This document shows positions 1 to 8,000 of a DNA stretch of 64,000 bases, one piece after another. Position numbers and translations under genes: made by a program. Source of the stretch: Nocardioides marinisabuli (GTDB lineage: Bacteria > Actinomycetota > Actinomycetes > Propionibacteriales > Nocardioidaceae); NCBI RefSeq assembly GCF_013466785.1, contig NZ_CP059163.1, forward strand, positions 2,170,001 to 2,234,000. The letters run 5' to 3'. Position 1 is the first letter of the stretch. Each line of letters begins with the position of its first letter. The notes under the pieces were generated by a model. It was not told the origin of the DNA and did no database searches. It saw only the letters and a list, made by a program, of their open reading frames with translations.

Positions 1-1
1 A

Positions 2-391
2 GGTGTCGATGGTTTGGTGCGTCTTGCCACCCAGGGAAGTCCTAGCGAGTTTTCAGTCATTGGGGCACACAACCAGTATCTCGGTCTGTTGGCTGAGGGT
101 GGGGTCCTCGGCTTGGCCCTTGTGCTCTTTATTTGGATTGGTCTAGGAGGCGACGCGAGGGCGCCGGGTGCTGTACGAAAAGACTGGCCCCAGTACATGA
201 TCGTCTTCTCACTGGGAACGGGGCTCACTGGTTATACGCTTGTCAGCCCCTCACTCACGTTCATGGCACTCAGTTGGCTAGTGCTGTCTAGGAGCGTCAG
301 ACAGGAAGAGTGGGCTTTGCAACAAACGACGAGCGCGAGTTACGCGACATCCATGAGGCGTCATGGCAACCGAGCGCGACAGGAGAGTTGA
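2..391 (+). CDS. O-antigen ligase/polymerase-like membrane protein, 3' part only
   Basis: The reading frame is open to the left edge, so the 5' part lies outside the window. What remains (about 129 codons) has the GAHNQYL stretch followed by AEGGVLG and two or three hydrophobic segments, which is the typical C-terminal part of Wzy/WaaL-type membrane enzymes that polymerise or ligate lipid-linked glycans on the outer face of the membrane. The last 25 residues are a charged tail. The next gene (GT2) begins 1 base after this stop. Context (glycosyltransferases, flippase, initiating transferase) supports a role in surface polysaccharide assembly. Polymerase and ligase cannot be told apart from this fragment. 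Confidence 0.7.
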   Translation, partial: GVDGLVRLATQGSPSEFSVIGAHNQYLGLLAEGGVLGLALVLFIWIGLGGDARAPGAVRKDWPQYMIVFSLGTGLTGYTLVSPSLTFMALSWLVLSRSVRQEEWALQQTTSASYATSMRRHGNRARQES

Positions 392-392
392 G

Positions 393-1364
393 ATGCCGGT
401 GGAGTCCAACCAGAAGCTTCTAACGCTTGCTTTTCCGTGCTATCGCCGACCGGAGTTGCTCCGAGGTGCCATATCTTCGGTCGCGGACGACGTGGCTGGG
501 AACGAGCTAGAAATTCTGATTTGTGATGATTCGCACGATCGACTCAATGAGCCTATAGCCGAAGAGGCGTCGCGAAACGGGCTAAACGTAAGGTACGTTC
601 ATAACTCGACTAATCTTGGGATCGATGCGAACATAAAACAGTGTTTCGATCTGGCTCAGACGGACTATTGTTGGACGGTCGGTGAGGATGATCGACTATC
701 GCCCGGGGCTGTCAGTCGTGCACTCGATCAACTGGGCGCGCGCCCCGATATCTTGATCACGAATTATGTTTACGTAAGCGACGATTACGCACGAGTCCTA
801 TCACGCCCCCTATTGTCGGACCTCACGACGGCCGACCGACGGGCTTTACTTACGAATTTTTATCTGCTGGGTTTCATAGGCGCGAGCATAATACGGACGG
901 AAGTTTGGAAAAGGTATACGGACCAGGCGCCGGTCGGTACATACTTCCACCACCTGTCGGTCATTGGAGAGGCCCTTCTCGTGGACCAACTGAATTATAA
1001 AATTGATAATGATGTAAGTGTCTACAATCGTTCAGAGGGGGCGACGTCCACCTCATGGGTTGATCAGTCGTTGGCAGTGCACTTCGGGTACTACCAAGCC
1101 CTAGATCACTTTGATGGACGATTAGGACCTGGTGACCGAAATCTCCTCCATCGAAGTTCCTCAAAACTTTTTCGTCCTTATAGCGGCCTTTGGCTACTTT
1201 CCAAGCGTGCGGATGGTGCTTTCGATAGGCAGCGGTATCGAGAGTTCTTTGAAAATGGCCCGACCGGACGAAGCTTTGTCGCTAACGCAGTGAGCCGCGT
1301 ACCGCAACGTCTAGCCCTAACACTCAAACGTGCATATTTTAAGGTTCGGAGTCGTTCGCTGTGA
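393..1364 (+). CDS. family 2 glycosyltransferase
   Basis: A 323-residue GT-A fold glycosyltransferase, presumably adding a sugar to the lipid-linked repeat unit on the cytoplasmic face. Visible motifs are the N-terminal LAFPCYRRPELLRGAI strand-helix, the ICDDS nucleotide-sugar site and GEDDRLSPG, the DxD-like metal-binding region. An in-frame start exists at 363, but ATG 393 is preceded by AGGAGAG at 381-387 with a 5-nt gap, so 393 is preferred. The stop overlaps the start of the next gene by 4 nt. Codon use is less GC-biased than in genes after 11.8 kb, as in the whole left cluster. The donor and acceptor sugars cannot be read from the sequence. Confidence 0.82.
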   Translation: MPVESNQKLLTLAFPCYRRPELLRGAISSVADDVAGNELEILICDDSHDRLNEPIAEEASRNGLNVRYVHNSTNLGIDANIKQCFDLAQTDYCWTVGEDDRLSPGAVSRALDQLGARPDILITNYVYVSDDYARVLSRPLLSDLTTADRRALLTNFYLLGFIGASIIRTEVWKRYTDQAPVGTYFHHLSVIGEALLVDQLNYKIDNDVSVYNRSEGATSTSWVDQSLAVHFGYYQALDHFDGRLGPGDRNLLHRSSSKLFRPYSGLWLLSKRADGAFDRQRYREFFENGPTGRSFVANAVSRVPQRLALTLKRAYFKVRSRSL

Positions 1365-2212
1365 GCATCAGCGTCGAACAAAAATTTGAAATAGACGCCG
1401 TATATGTGGGGTGGCCCAAGTGCGGTTCGACTTGGATTTTCAAGTTCTTACAGGCGCAGGTGGACGTAGCGGTGCCCATTCAAAAGTCCACGGATTTCTT
1501 TGAGGTCCACCACGAGCGTGGCGAGAGTTGGTTCGCACAGCAATTTAGGGACCCTACTCTAGTTTGCGTGGATATCAGTCATGACTGCATTTTCTCCGGT
1601 GCGGCGTTGAATCGGATCGGCACGGCATCCTCTCCGATCAAAATATTGGTTGGTCTGAGGAATCCTTATGAGTGGATCATCTCCGAGTTTGCCTACGTCA
1701 CGGGCACTGGTAGGGTCGATTGCTCGTTCAGTCAGTTTCTTGAGAATTATCCATACGCGCTGGATCATGCCAAGTACGAGAAGCATCTGCGGCAGCTTCT
1801 CAACGTTGTGGACAGATCGCAGGTAACCTGGCTACTGCTCGAGGACTTGAGAGACGACCCCTCTAGGTATGCCGAGCGCCTTGTTGAGGCGCTCGGTGCC
1901 GGCGTGGTGGCGCCGTCGGGTTTTATGGTCGAGGAAAAGGTCAACGTGGCCCTCAAGGCCAGGTCACCCTTCCTGCTAAGTGTCCTTCGCGCGGGCGCCA
2001 AGGTAATGGCTCGAGTCGGGTTGTCTCGCAAAGTTGAGGCGTTCAAACGAGGGTCTTTACGGAAGTATATCTTCCGTGCTGCTGACGATGTGGCTAGGGA
2101 TGAGTTTTTCGGTGACCTGCAAGTTCACCGCACTCAGTTCATTAGGACGCGAGACGAAGTCTCTAAGTTGATGGGTCGGGATCTGAGTCAAGTATGGAAA
2201 ACGGGCTTTTAA
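1361..2212 (+). CDS. sulfotransferase-like protein 1
   Basis: 283 residues. The N-terminal VGWPKCGSTWIFKFLQ matches the 5'-phosphosulfate loop that binds PAPS in sulfotransferases, and LVGLRNPYEWIISEF matches the 3'-phosphate-binding region (R-N-P). It would transfer sulfate from PAPS to a hydroxyl or amine of a glycan or lipid. GTG start overlaps the GT2 stop (GTGA), so translation is probably coupled. A sulfotransferase inside a polysaccharide cluster, with a second one at 3569, suggests that the surface glycan of this organism is sulfated; that is inference. No PAPS-synthesis genes (cysC/cysN) are in the window. Confidence 0.8.
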   Translation: MSISVEQKFEIDAVYVGWPKCGSTWIFKFLQAQVDVAVPIQKSTDFFEVHHERGESWFAQQFRDPTLVCVDISHDCIFSGAALNRIGTASSPIKILVGLRNPYEWIISEFAYVTGTGRVDCSFSQFLENYPYALDHAKYEKHLRQLLNVVDRSQVTWLLLEDLRDDPSRYAERLVEALGAGVVAPSGFMVEEKVNVALKARSPFLLSVLRAGAKVMARVGLSRKVEAFKRGSLRKYIFRAADDVARDEFFGDLQVHRTQFIRTRDEVSKLMGRDLSQVWKTGF

Positions 2213-2242
2213 CATCTCGCCTGCCTACGAAGTAGGTGTGAA

Positions 2243-3469
2243 TTGAGTGCACGTAAACGCGTTACTTACGGCTTGATAGATCAAGCTCTATCAAGCCTCA
2301 GTACGTTGGTCTTTGGAGTGTTAGGTGCCACCAGCCTAGAAACGGCGGAATTTGGTCGCGTCTCGGCGGTGCTTGCGGTTTTTCTACTCGTTAATGCCGC
2401 TATCAGAGGCATTACGTCAGACGTCGTTGTCACCATGACAAGTGGCTCCGTGCCTCGACCTCACGACCTAGTCAGCGGCGCAGTCACTACGTGCGCGAGT
2501 ATGGGTCTGGCCTTGAGTCTGGTGGGGGCTGCGACGTACTTTTTGGTTGACCTGTGGCCTTTGTGGCTTTGGCTACTGCCCCTACTTCCACTCTTGGTGC
2601 TTCAAGACTTGCTCAGGTATATCGCCTACGCCAACGCTCGGCCGGTCTTAGCAGTTGCCAGCAATGGCACCTGGCTGATGCTCCTGGTAGTCGGATATGC
2701 CGCCTGTAGGCTGGGAAATGTCCCCTTGACGGCAACGTCAATTTTCCTGATCTGGGCAATCCCGGGTGCTTCGGCGGGAATGCTGTTCGTGTTTGTGCAG
2801 GGCTTCGCACGCCATGCGCTACCAAGTTGGTCTGTTAGCCGGGCATTTATGAAATCGACGATGCGACGCTCACAGTTCTATCTGCTGGATGGTCTGGCTG
2901 CGCAGGCGCATGGACCAATTCTGCTCTTGACCGCCGGAGCTATATTGGGCCTGTCGGGGACTGCAGCGCTCAGGAGTGCGCAACTACTGATCAGTCCATT
3001 AAGTTTATTTCTTAATGGCGCCCGAGTTGCGGCGGTGCCGGAATTCGTCCGACTACGGGGTCGTGGACGGGCTGCGTGGATTAGGGGCGCCCGCGTCCTG
3101 TTCGCTGTCACTGTGGCCGTCTGCGCACTGTGGGGATTGCTCGTCCTTTTTCTTCCGATGAGCCTTCTGCAGTTGGCATTGGGTGACTCGGCGGTGGAAG
3201 CTCGAGTCCTTCTGCCGGGCTCCGCGGCCGGCGCGGTGGGTGCTGGCATCGCGGCCACGGTATTCGTCATGTTGCGATCGCTCATGGCGGGTGCCAGCGG
3301 GTTAGTGGCTCGTTTGGGCTCTGCGGTGGCAGTAATAGGGGCGGTCGCCACAGGAGCAACTACGGCAGGGCTCGCCGGACTGGCCGCGGGATTGATGGTT
3401 GCTGCGATAGTGACAGCAGGTACGTGGTTGTTGGTCTTGCGCGTGGTTCTGCGAAAGTTTGTGTGGTGA
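2243..3469 (+). CDS. polysaccharide flippase-like membrane protein (Wzx/MATE type)
   Basis: 408 residues, almost entirely hydrophobic helices separated by short basic loops, starting SARKRVTYGLIDQALSSLST and LVFGVLGATSLETAEFGRVS, which resembles the first two helices of Wzx/RfbX-type oligosaccharide flippases. The length is typical of the family (400-500). It would move the lipid-linked oligosaccharide across the membrane before polymerisation. The start is TTG at 2243, with a weak AGGTG about 8 nt upstream. It sits between the two sulfotransferase genes, 30 nt after the first. Assignment to the flippase family rests on overall pattern and context, because these proteins have little sequence conservation. 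Confidence 0.7.
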   Translation: MSARKRVTYGLIDQALSSLSTLVFGVLGATSLETAEFGRVSAVLAVFLLVNAAIRGITSDVVVTMTSGSVPRPHDLVSGAVTTCASMGLALSLVGAATYFLVDLWPLWLWLLPLLPLLVLQDLLRYIAYANARPVLAVASNGTWLMLLVVGYAACRLGNVPLTATSIFLIWAIPGASAGMLFVFVQGFARHALPSWSVSRAFMKSTMRRSQFYLLDGLAAQAHGPILLLTAGAILGLSGTAALRSAQLLISPLSLFLNGARVAAVPEFVRLRGRGRAAWIRGARVLFAVTVAVCALWGLLVLFLPMSLLQLALGDSAVEARVLLPGSAAGAVGAGIAATVFVMLRSLMAGASGLVARLGSAVAVIGAVATGATTAGLAGLAAGLMVAAIVTAGTWLLVLRVVLRKFVW

Positions 3470-3568
3470 TGCCATCCCTCTGCGTTCATCCCATTGCGAG
3501 GATGGCTTGCCTGCGCGGCGATAGATTCGCCGCGGCCGTTGTACTGATTGTACGTGTTTAGGAGCGTC

Positions 3569-4714
3569 ATGAACTCTCTTGTCGGCGGAAACTGCGCCCC
3601 GGCTGACCAGTCATCGCCTCGGCTACTTCTTGTTGCGGGTTCCGGTAGGAGCGGCACCAGTACCATGGTCGGCTTTCTTAAAGCCTTCGGTTGGTACGTA
3701 CCTGGTGCTGAGCTCGTGTCAAACCCGACTAATCCCAAGGGCTTTGGGGAGTCTCGGCGAATCGTCAGATTTCACAATGCTTTGCTTCATAAGGCTTCCG
3801 TGGGCGTTTCTGACGCGCGTCCTGAGGCATGGAGGAGCACTGCTTTAAGTGGCTCGCGCGCGGTCCGCAGGACGTCTTCCCTGGCCCGCTGGATTTCACG
3901 TAATTTAGAATTGCACGAGAAATTGGTAATCAAGGACCCGCGTTTAAGTTGGTTTTTGGACGTCTGGATCAAAGTGGCGGGTCAGGTAAAGGCGGACCTA
4001 AGCGTTATCATCATGCTCCGTCCTCCGCATGAAGTTCTAGCCAGCAAGCACACCTACTATCAAGGCGATCAGGCGGCAGGTTACAACCACCTCGCAGCTG
4101 CTTGGATCAACATGCTTCTTAATACGGAGTTGCAAACACGTCCTCTGGACGGCCGAGGGGTAAGTCGCATCTTCGTAGAGTACTCCGAACTGCTGACTGA
4201 CTGGCGGCGTGTGGGTAGACGAATTGGAACCGTGCTGGGTGATGAGGGACTCAACCGCCCCTCAGAAACTCAAGTCGCGTCGGTCGAAGCCTTCTTGGAT
4301 GCGGGGCTGCGGCGCATGGATGGGTCCAAGTCGCGGCTGGATCTCGCTAACGAGATCGGTATCGTGCTGGCTGAATCATGGGTTGCTCTACAGCGATTAA
4401 CTGACCCTAAGAACGATGGCCCCGCCGTTTGGGATGAACTGGACTCGCTGCGCCGTAGGTACGAAGAGATCTATGGAAGTGCGCAATCCGTGACACGATC
4501 GACAACGGAGCACGCTATGCGGAGTATGCGGCCTTCTAGGCGCATTTCTGAAGGTCTGACACGCAGGCTCGGACAGAATGATGCTTCGTCGGCTGTGGCG
4601 CCGTTTGAAGGTGGCCGGGGGAATGTGCCACCTGGCTATGTTCATCTTGTGCCGCATTGGTTGCGCGATCGCGTGCCCAAGAGCATAAAATTGTCGCTTT
4701 CGCGTCTTCGCTAG
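3569..4714 (+). CDS. sulfotransferase-like protein 2
   Basis: 381 residues. LLLVAGSGRSGTSTMVGFL near residue 25 is a PAPS-binding P-loop of the broad sulfotransferase_3-like group; KDPRLSWFLDVW and a following LRPPHEVLASK segment correspond to the core strand and the 3'-phosphate region. The C-terminal about 120 residues are basic and poorly conserved, which could bind the acceptor or be disordered. An in-frame TTG lies at 3548, but ATG 3569 has AGGAG at 3560-3564 and is preferred. The 99-bp gap to the flippase gene has no gene. It is not closely similar to sulfotransferase 1, so the two probably act on different acceptor positions (inference). Confidence 0.75.
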   Translation: MNSLVGGNCAPADQSSPRLLLVAGSGRSGTSTMVGFLKAFGWYVPGAELVSNPTNPKGFGESRRIVRFHNALLHKASVGVSDARPEAWRSTALSGSRAVRRTSSLARWISRNLELHEKLVIKDPRLSWFLDVWIKVAGQVKADLSVIIMLRPPHEVLASKHTYYQGDQAAGYNHLAAAWINMLLNTELQTRPLDGRGVSRIFVEYSELLTDWRRVGRRIGTVLGDEGLNRPSETQVASVEAFLDAGLRRMDGSKSRLDLANEIGIVLAESWVALQRLTDPKNDGPAVWDELDSLRRRYEEIYGSAQSVTRSTTEHAMRSMRPSRRISEGLTRRLGQNDASSAVAPFEGGRGNVPPGYVHLVPHWLRDRVPKSIKLSLSRLR

Positions 4715-4939
4715 GTAGTTGCAGGGTTGGAACAGGACGGAGCGCTCTCGCGCCACACCCGGGACTGCAGCACGATCAGGTGACAGGTCGGGTTAGGCAG
4801 CCTGGACGGCTTTGGTGGTCATGATGGTTTCGTACTCGACGGGGTCAATCGTCCGAGACCGGGCTGTCGGCGGCGCCGGTGGTAGGTGCGTTCGATCCAG
4901 GTCACGATGGCGATCCGGAGGTCTTCGGGTGTGGTCCAA

Positions 4940-4942
4940 GAA
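4940..4942. repeat. left copy of 3-bp target-site duplication (GAA)
   Basis: GAA immediately outside the left inverted repeat of the intact IS; the matching copy is 6242-6244. When one copy and the IS are removed, the surrounding old orfB sequence reads continuously through ENVLNRR and on into SWTTPEDLRIAIVTW, apart from decay mutations. Confidence 0.8.
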
Positions 4943-4984
4943 GGGTCTGCCCCCGCTCTGGTTGACACACGGGGTTTGCAGTAA

Positions 4985-5866
4985 TCAGGCCGCGAGTGCG
5001 GCCGCGTAGATCATCTCAAACTCGACCGGGGTGAGCTTCCCGAGACCGCGTTGACGGCGTCGGCGGTTGTACTTGGTCTCGATCCAGGTGACCATCGCCA
5101 GCCGTAGTTCCTCGCGGGTCTCCCAGCGTCGGGTGTTCAAGACGTTCTTTTGCAGCAGGGAGAAGAAGCTCTCCATGCTGGCGTTGTCCCCGGCGCCGTA
5201 AGAACGGCCCATGGAGCCGAGCAGGCCGTTATTGGCCAGCAGCCGCTGGGTGGCCTTGGCCCTGAACTGACCGCCCCTGTCGCTGTGGCAGATCGTGCCG
5301 GACGGGGAGCGGAGCGCGATCGCGTTGCGCATCGCCGAGCGTGCGATCGAGGACTTCATCCTGGTGTCGATGGAGTAGCCGACGATCTTGTTCGACCACA
5401 CGTCCTTGATCGCGCAGATGTAGAGCTTGCCTTCCCTGGTCCGATGCTCCGAGATGTCCCAGAGCCAGACCTTGTTCGGACCATCGGCGATGAACTCGTG
5501 ACGCACCACCCCGTGCTCATCGACGACCGCGAGGAGGTCGTCGTGTGGTGGTGGACCTGTCGTACCGGCCTTGCTGCGCTTCTTGTGGTGGCTGGCGTAG
5601 ATCCCTGCGGACTTGCACAGCCGGTGCACGCGGTTCTCCCCGACAGTAATGCCGTGCTCGTCGGCGAGCTCATCGGTGATGAGTCGGTAGCCCAACGTGG
5701 CGTCGTCTTCGTGGACCTCGAGGATGACGTCGAGCAGGTGGGCGTCGTCCCAGTCCCGCTGGGACACCGGGTCGGCCAACCACTTGTAGTACCCCTGCCT
5801 GGACAACCCCAGGACCCGCAACGCCACCGCGACCGGCACCCTGATCGGGGCACCGGCCGCGGCCAT
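4985..5866 (-). CDS. IS3-family transposase OrfB (DDE integrase domain)
   Basis: 293 residues with an N-terminal HTH_21-like region and an rve integrase core. The catalytic triad is visible: D in WLWDISEHR, D in ICHSDRGGQFRA and E in NASMESFFSLLQKNVL. The real product is probably the OrfAB fusion made by -1 frameshifting. The two frames overlap at G GGA AAA just before the orfA stop, and the orfB frame is open upstream through GKIVFPLVREM, so the ATG at 5866 need not be the natural start. Confidence 0.92.
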   Translation of the reverse strand: MAAAGAPIRVPVAVALRVLGLSRQGYYKWLADPVSQRDWDDAHLLDVILEVHEDDATLGYRLITDELADEHGITVGENRVHRLCKSAGIYASHHKKRSKAGTTGPPPHDDLLAVVDEHGVVRHEFIADGPNKVWLWDISEHRTREGKLYICAIKDVWSNKIVGYSIDTRMKSSIARSAMRNAIALRSPSGTICHSDRGGQFRAKATQRLLANNGLLGSMGRSYGAGDNASMESFFSLLQKNVLNTRRWETREELRLAMVTWIETKYNRRRRQRGLGKLTPVEFEMIYAAALAA

Positions 5867-5886
5867 CTCTCGGACGAGCGGGAAGA

Positions 5887-5897
5887 CTATTTTCCCG
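5887..5897 (-). promoter_or_regulatory. -1 programmed frameshift site (G GGA AAA)
   Basis: On the minus strand the end of orfA reads CCG GGA AAA TAG. The heptamer G GGA AAA fits the X XXY YYZ rule for -1 slippage, and the -1 frame continues as GGG AAA ATA GTC into orfB without a stop. The sibling element has the same heptamer at its orfA end (near 6987-6997). Known IS3 elements use this to make the OrfAB transposase; here it is read from sequence only. Confidence 0.75.
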
Positions 5898-6174
5898 GGA
5901 GGTTGGCCTGGGACAGATAGGCCGCTGCGCGTCGCAGGACCTCGTTCTCCTGCTCGAGGAGCCGGTTGCGCTTCTTCAGCTCACGCAGCTCGTCGCGATC
6001 AGCATCGGTCAGGCCGGGACGGCGTCCGTCCTCGATGTCGGCCTGCTTCATCCAGTTCGCCAACGAGCCTTCGGAGATCCCGAAGTCCTTCGCGATCTGC
6101 TTCAACGAGGACTGACCCTGACGGGCCACGGCCACGACGTCGTCGCGGAACTCCTTGGGATAGCGCTTTGCCAC
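5887..6174 (-). CDS. IS3-family transposase OrfA (helix-turn-helix)
   Basis: 95 residues: KRYPKEFRDDVVAVAR plus a helix-turn-helix (LKQIAKDFGISEGSLANWM) and a C-terminal leucine-zipper-like helix (LLEQENEVLRRAAAYL) for dimerisation. It binds the IS ends and regulates transposition. Starts at GTG 6174. The last codons are GGA AAA TAG, forming the slippery site that leads into the orfB frame. Confidence 0.9.
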   Translation of the reverse strand: MAKRYPKEFRDDVVAVARQGQSSLKQIAKDFGISEGSLANWMKQADIEDGRRPGLTDADRDELRELKKRNRLLEQENEVLRRAAAYLSQANLPGK

Positions 6175-6241
6175 GGGGACATCCTTCCGCCTGAGGAAGA
6201 AACCTCAGAGGTCAGGTGTCAACCGAACTAGGGGCAGACCC

Positions 6242-6244
6242 GAA
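6242..6244. repeat. right copy of 3-bp target-site duplication (GAA)
   Basis: Partner of 4940-4942, directly outside the right inverted repeat of the intact IS3 element. Confidence 0.8.
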
Positions 6245-6986
6245 CGGCGGTTCAGGACGTTTTCTGTAGTAGCGCGAAAAGCTCTCCATGGCGGCGTTGT
6301 CGCCTGCGGCACCTACTCGGCCCATCGAGCCGACCATGCCGTGGTGGGTTAGGGCGTAAACGAGTTTCCGGCTTCGAAATTGCGATCCTCTGTCGGTGTG
6401 GACGATGCAGCCGGCGACCTCGCCGCGCCTGGCGACGGCGTTGTTGAGTGCTGCGACTGCCAGGCGCGACTTCATCCTGGAGTCGATGTAGTAGCCCACG
6501 ATCTTATTGGAGTAGACGTCCTTGAAGGCGCACATGTAGAGCGTTGTGGGTCCAGTGCTCGGTGATGTCGCCTACCCACAACTGGTTGGGCTCCTCGGCT
6601 ATGAAGACGTGGCGGGTCACACGGTGCTTGTCGACGACAGCGCACAGGTCGTCGTGGACCGGCGGGCCGGGTTTGCCAGCCTTGCCTTTCTTGGGTTTTG
6701 CCGAAGGCGCTCCACCAGCCGTTGGTCGAGCAGATGCGCCATGCCGTCCGCTCGGCCATGGCCTCACCGGCCTCGGCTGCCTCGTCGATGAGGAACCGGT
6801 ACCCGAACTCGGGGTCCTTGCCGTGGGCGTCGAACAGCGCGTTGGCTCGGTAGGCCTCGACCAGTTCGGCGTCGGTGACCGGGCACGCCAGCCAGCGGTA
6901 GTAGGGCTGGCGGGCGATCCTGAGTACCCGGCACGTCACCGTGACGGGAACCCCGTCAGCGGCCAGCTCGCGGACGAGCGGGTACA

Positions 6987-7280
6987 TCATTTTCCCGGTG
7001 GGTTCGCCTGCGAGAGGTAAGCCGCAGCACGGCGCAGGACCTCGTTCTCCTGCCCGAGCAACCTGATCCGCTTCTTCGCTTCACGAAGCTCTGCGTTCTC
7101 TGCTGCGGTGGTCCCGGGCTTGATGCCGTCCTCGACATCGGCGCTCATGAGCCAGCTGGTGTGGCAGGACTCGCTGTTGCCGAAGTCGGCAGCGATCTGC
7201 TTGAGGTGGACACCCGGCTCGCGGTCCCTCGCCACGCGAACGATGTCGTCGCGGAACTCCTTGGGATAGGACTTGGGCAC
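6987..7280 (-). CDS. IS3-family OrfA of the decayed element
   Basis: About 97 residues from GTG 7280 (PKSYPKEFRDDIVRVARD, then HTH LKQIAADFGNSES and the coiled helix LLGQENEVLRRAAAYLSQ). It is similar to the OrfA of the inserted element but clearly diverged (for example an extra EPGVH segment before the HTH). It ends GGA AAA TGA with the same slippery heptamer. Its orfB is broken, so the gene is at most a source of DNA-binding protein. Confidence 0.75.
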   Translation of the reverse strand: MPKSYPKEFRDDIVRVARDREPGVHLKQIAADFGNSESCHTSWLMSADVEDGIKPGTTAAENAELREAKKRIRLLGQENEVLRRAAAYLSQANPPGK

Positions 7281-7350
7281 GGTGCACATCCTTCCAGCGG
7301 TACCTCTCGGCACCACAGATCAGATGTCACCTATCCGTGCAGCAGTCCCG

Positions 7351-7553
7351 CTCGCGCATCAGATCGGGAGAAGCTTTGGCGAGGGCTTCGCCCAGCAGAC
7401 GTGCAGGGTCGACAATGTGGGGAGCGGTCATCGTGGTGGTCCTCGAGGATTCGGTAGAAGGTTGACTCGAAGGATCACGCGGTGGCCGCGTCTGCGTCTG
7501 GAGCACACGCCGGTGACGATCTCGGCTACCGCGCTACACCACTATCGGGGACT
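7351..7553 (-). mobile_element. IS256-type 5' end fragment with transposase N-terminus
   Basis: On the minus strand an ATG at 7431 starts 27 codons reading MTAPHIVDPARLLGEALAK and then ASPDLMRE, which resembles the beginning of actinobacterial IS256/mutator-type transposases. The frame stops being homologous exactly at 7350, the right end of the decayed IS3. The stretch at 7534-7553, read on the minus strand as GAGTCCCCGATAGTGGTGTA, looks like the terminal repeat of such elements (from memory, unverified). The remaining transposase is absent from the window. Confidence 0.6.
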
Positions 7554-7989
7554 CAACTAGGGCCACACGGTCGAGTCGATCTGCCGAGTCCTGCGCGAGC
7601 AGGGCCGCCAGATCGCCGCGAGGTCCTACCGAGAATGGACGCGAGCCAACCGACAGGTGCCTGCGCGCACCCTCAGCGACGCCACGGTCATCGACCTCGT
7701 GCGCGACATCGTGTGGCAGGTCGACCACCAAGGGGTGCGTCTGATGACGCCCGAGGGTCTCTACGGGCGCCGGAAGATGACCGCGACAGTGCGGCGACGT
7801 AGCTCCGGTGGATCGCTGGGGGCGGTAGATCGGGCCATGCTGTCCCTTGCCCTGTAAGGGGTTCAGCGCTCGAAAGGCATCCGGGCCACCATCCCCGGCA
7901 AGGACGACAGCCGTGCCGGTGACCTGCTGGATCGCGACTTCACCGCCGTCGCCCCGAACCGGACCTGGGTCATGGACTCTCAATGCCGA
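7554..7989 (+). pseudogene. IS3-type transposase remnant, left arm of an inverted pair
   Basis: From about 7564 the plus strand reads HTVESICRVLREQGRQIAAR, then ARTLSDATVIDLVRDIVWQV, GLYGRRKMTATVRR and AVDRAMLSLAL, a stop, then IRATIPGKDDSRAGDLLDRD and PNRTWVMD. This is the N-terminal half of an IS3-type OrfB (HTH_21 region up to the first catalytic Asp). It is truncated at the same homologous position as the facing copy at 7990-8772, where the two meet in a palindrome. The 5' part was cut by the IS256-type fragment. Confidence 0.7.
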
Positions 7990-8000
7990 CATCGGCATTG
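7981..8000. repeat. perfect palindrome at the junction of two inverted IS remnants
   Basis: CAATGCCGA at 7981-7989 and its exact complement TCGGCATTG at 7992-8000, separated by CA. It is the centre of a much larger imperfect inverted repeat (roughly 7561-7989 against 8000-8430). Confidence 0.85.

Larger units (their letters stand above)
4943..6241 (-). mobile_element. intact IS3-family insertion sequence, 1299 bp
   Basis: Terminal inverted repeats start GGGTCTGCCCC at both ends (4943-4953 inward and 6241-6231 inward) and share a second block GGTTGACAC (4960-4968 and the complement of 6216-6224). The flanks carry a 3-bp direct repeat GAA (4940-4942 and 6242-6244), as expected for IS3 transposition. 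Both orfA and orfB are uninterrupted, with a canonical slippery heptamer between them, so the element looks potentially active. It landed in the orfB of an older IS3 relative in the same orientation. Confidence 0.9.
4793..6990 (-). pseudogene. decayed IS3 orfB, interrupted by the intact IS
   Basis: The reading passes through at least four frames. It starts as MMYPLVRELAADGVPVTV (6990), shifts near 6700 into KPGPPVHDDLCAVVD, again near 6545 into FKDVYSNKIVGY and HTDRGSQFRS, and again near 6268 into ENVLNRR. It is then split at 6242/4942 by the intact IS and resumes as SWTTPEDLRIAIVTW, with one more missing base near 4841 before the TAA at 4793. The DDE residues are still recognisable but the gene cannot make a working transposase. 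Confidence 0.85.
4760..7350 (-). mobile_element. decayed IS3-family element, split by a younger IS3 copy
   Basis: Imperfect terminal inverted repeats are visible at 4760-4785 and 7325-7350 (CGGGACTGC and AGGTGACA are shared on the two arms). Inside are an apparently intact orfA (6987-7280) and a broken orfB with several frameshifts whose 3' part was separated by insertion of the element at 4943-6241. The orfB stop is at 4793-4795. No convincing target-site duplication is seen next to the outer ends. Without the insert it would be about 1.29 kb, a normal IS3 size. Confidence 0.75.
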
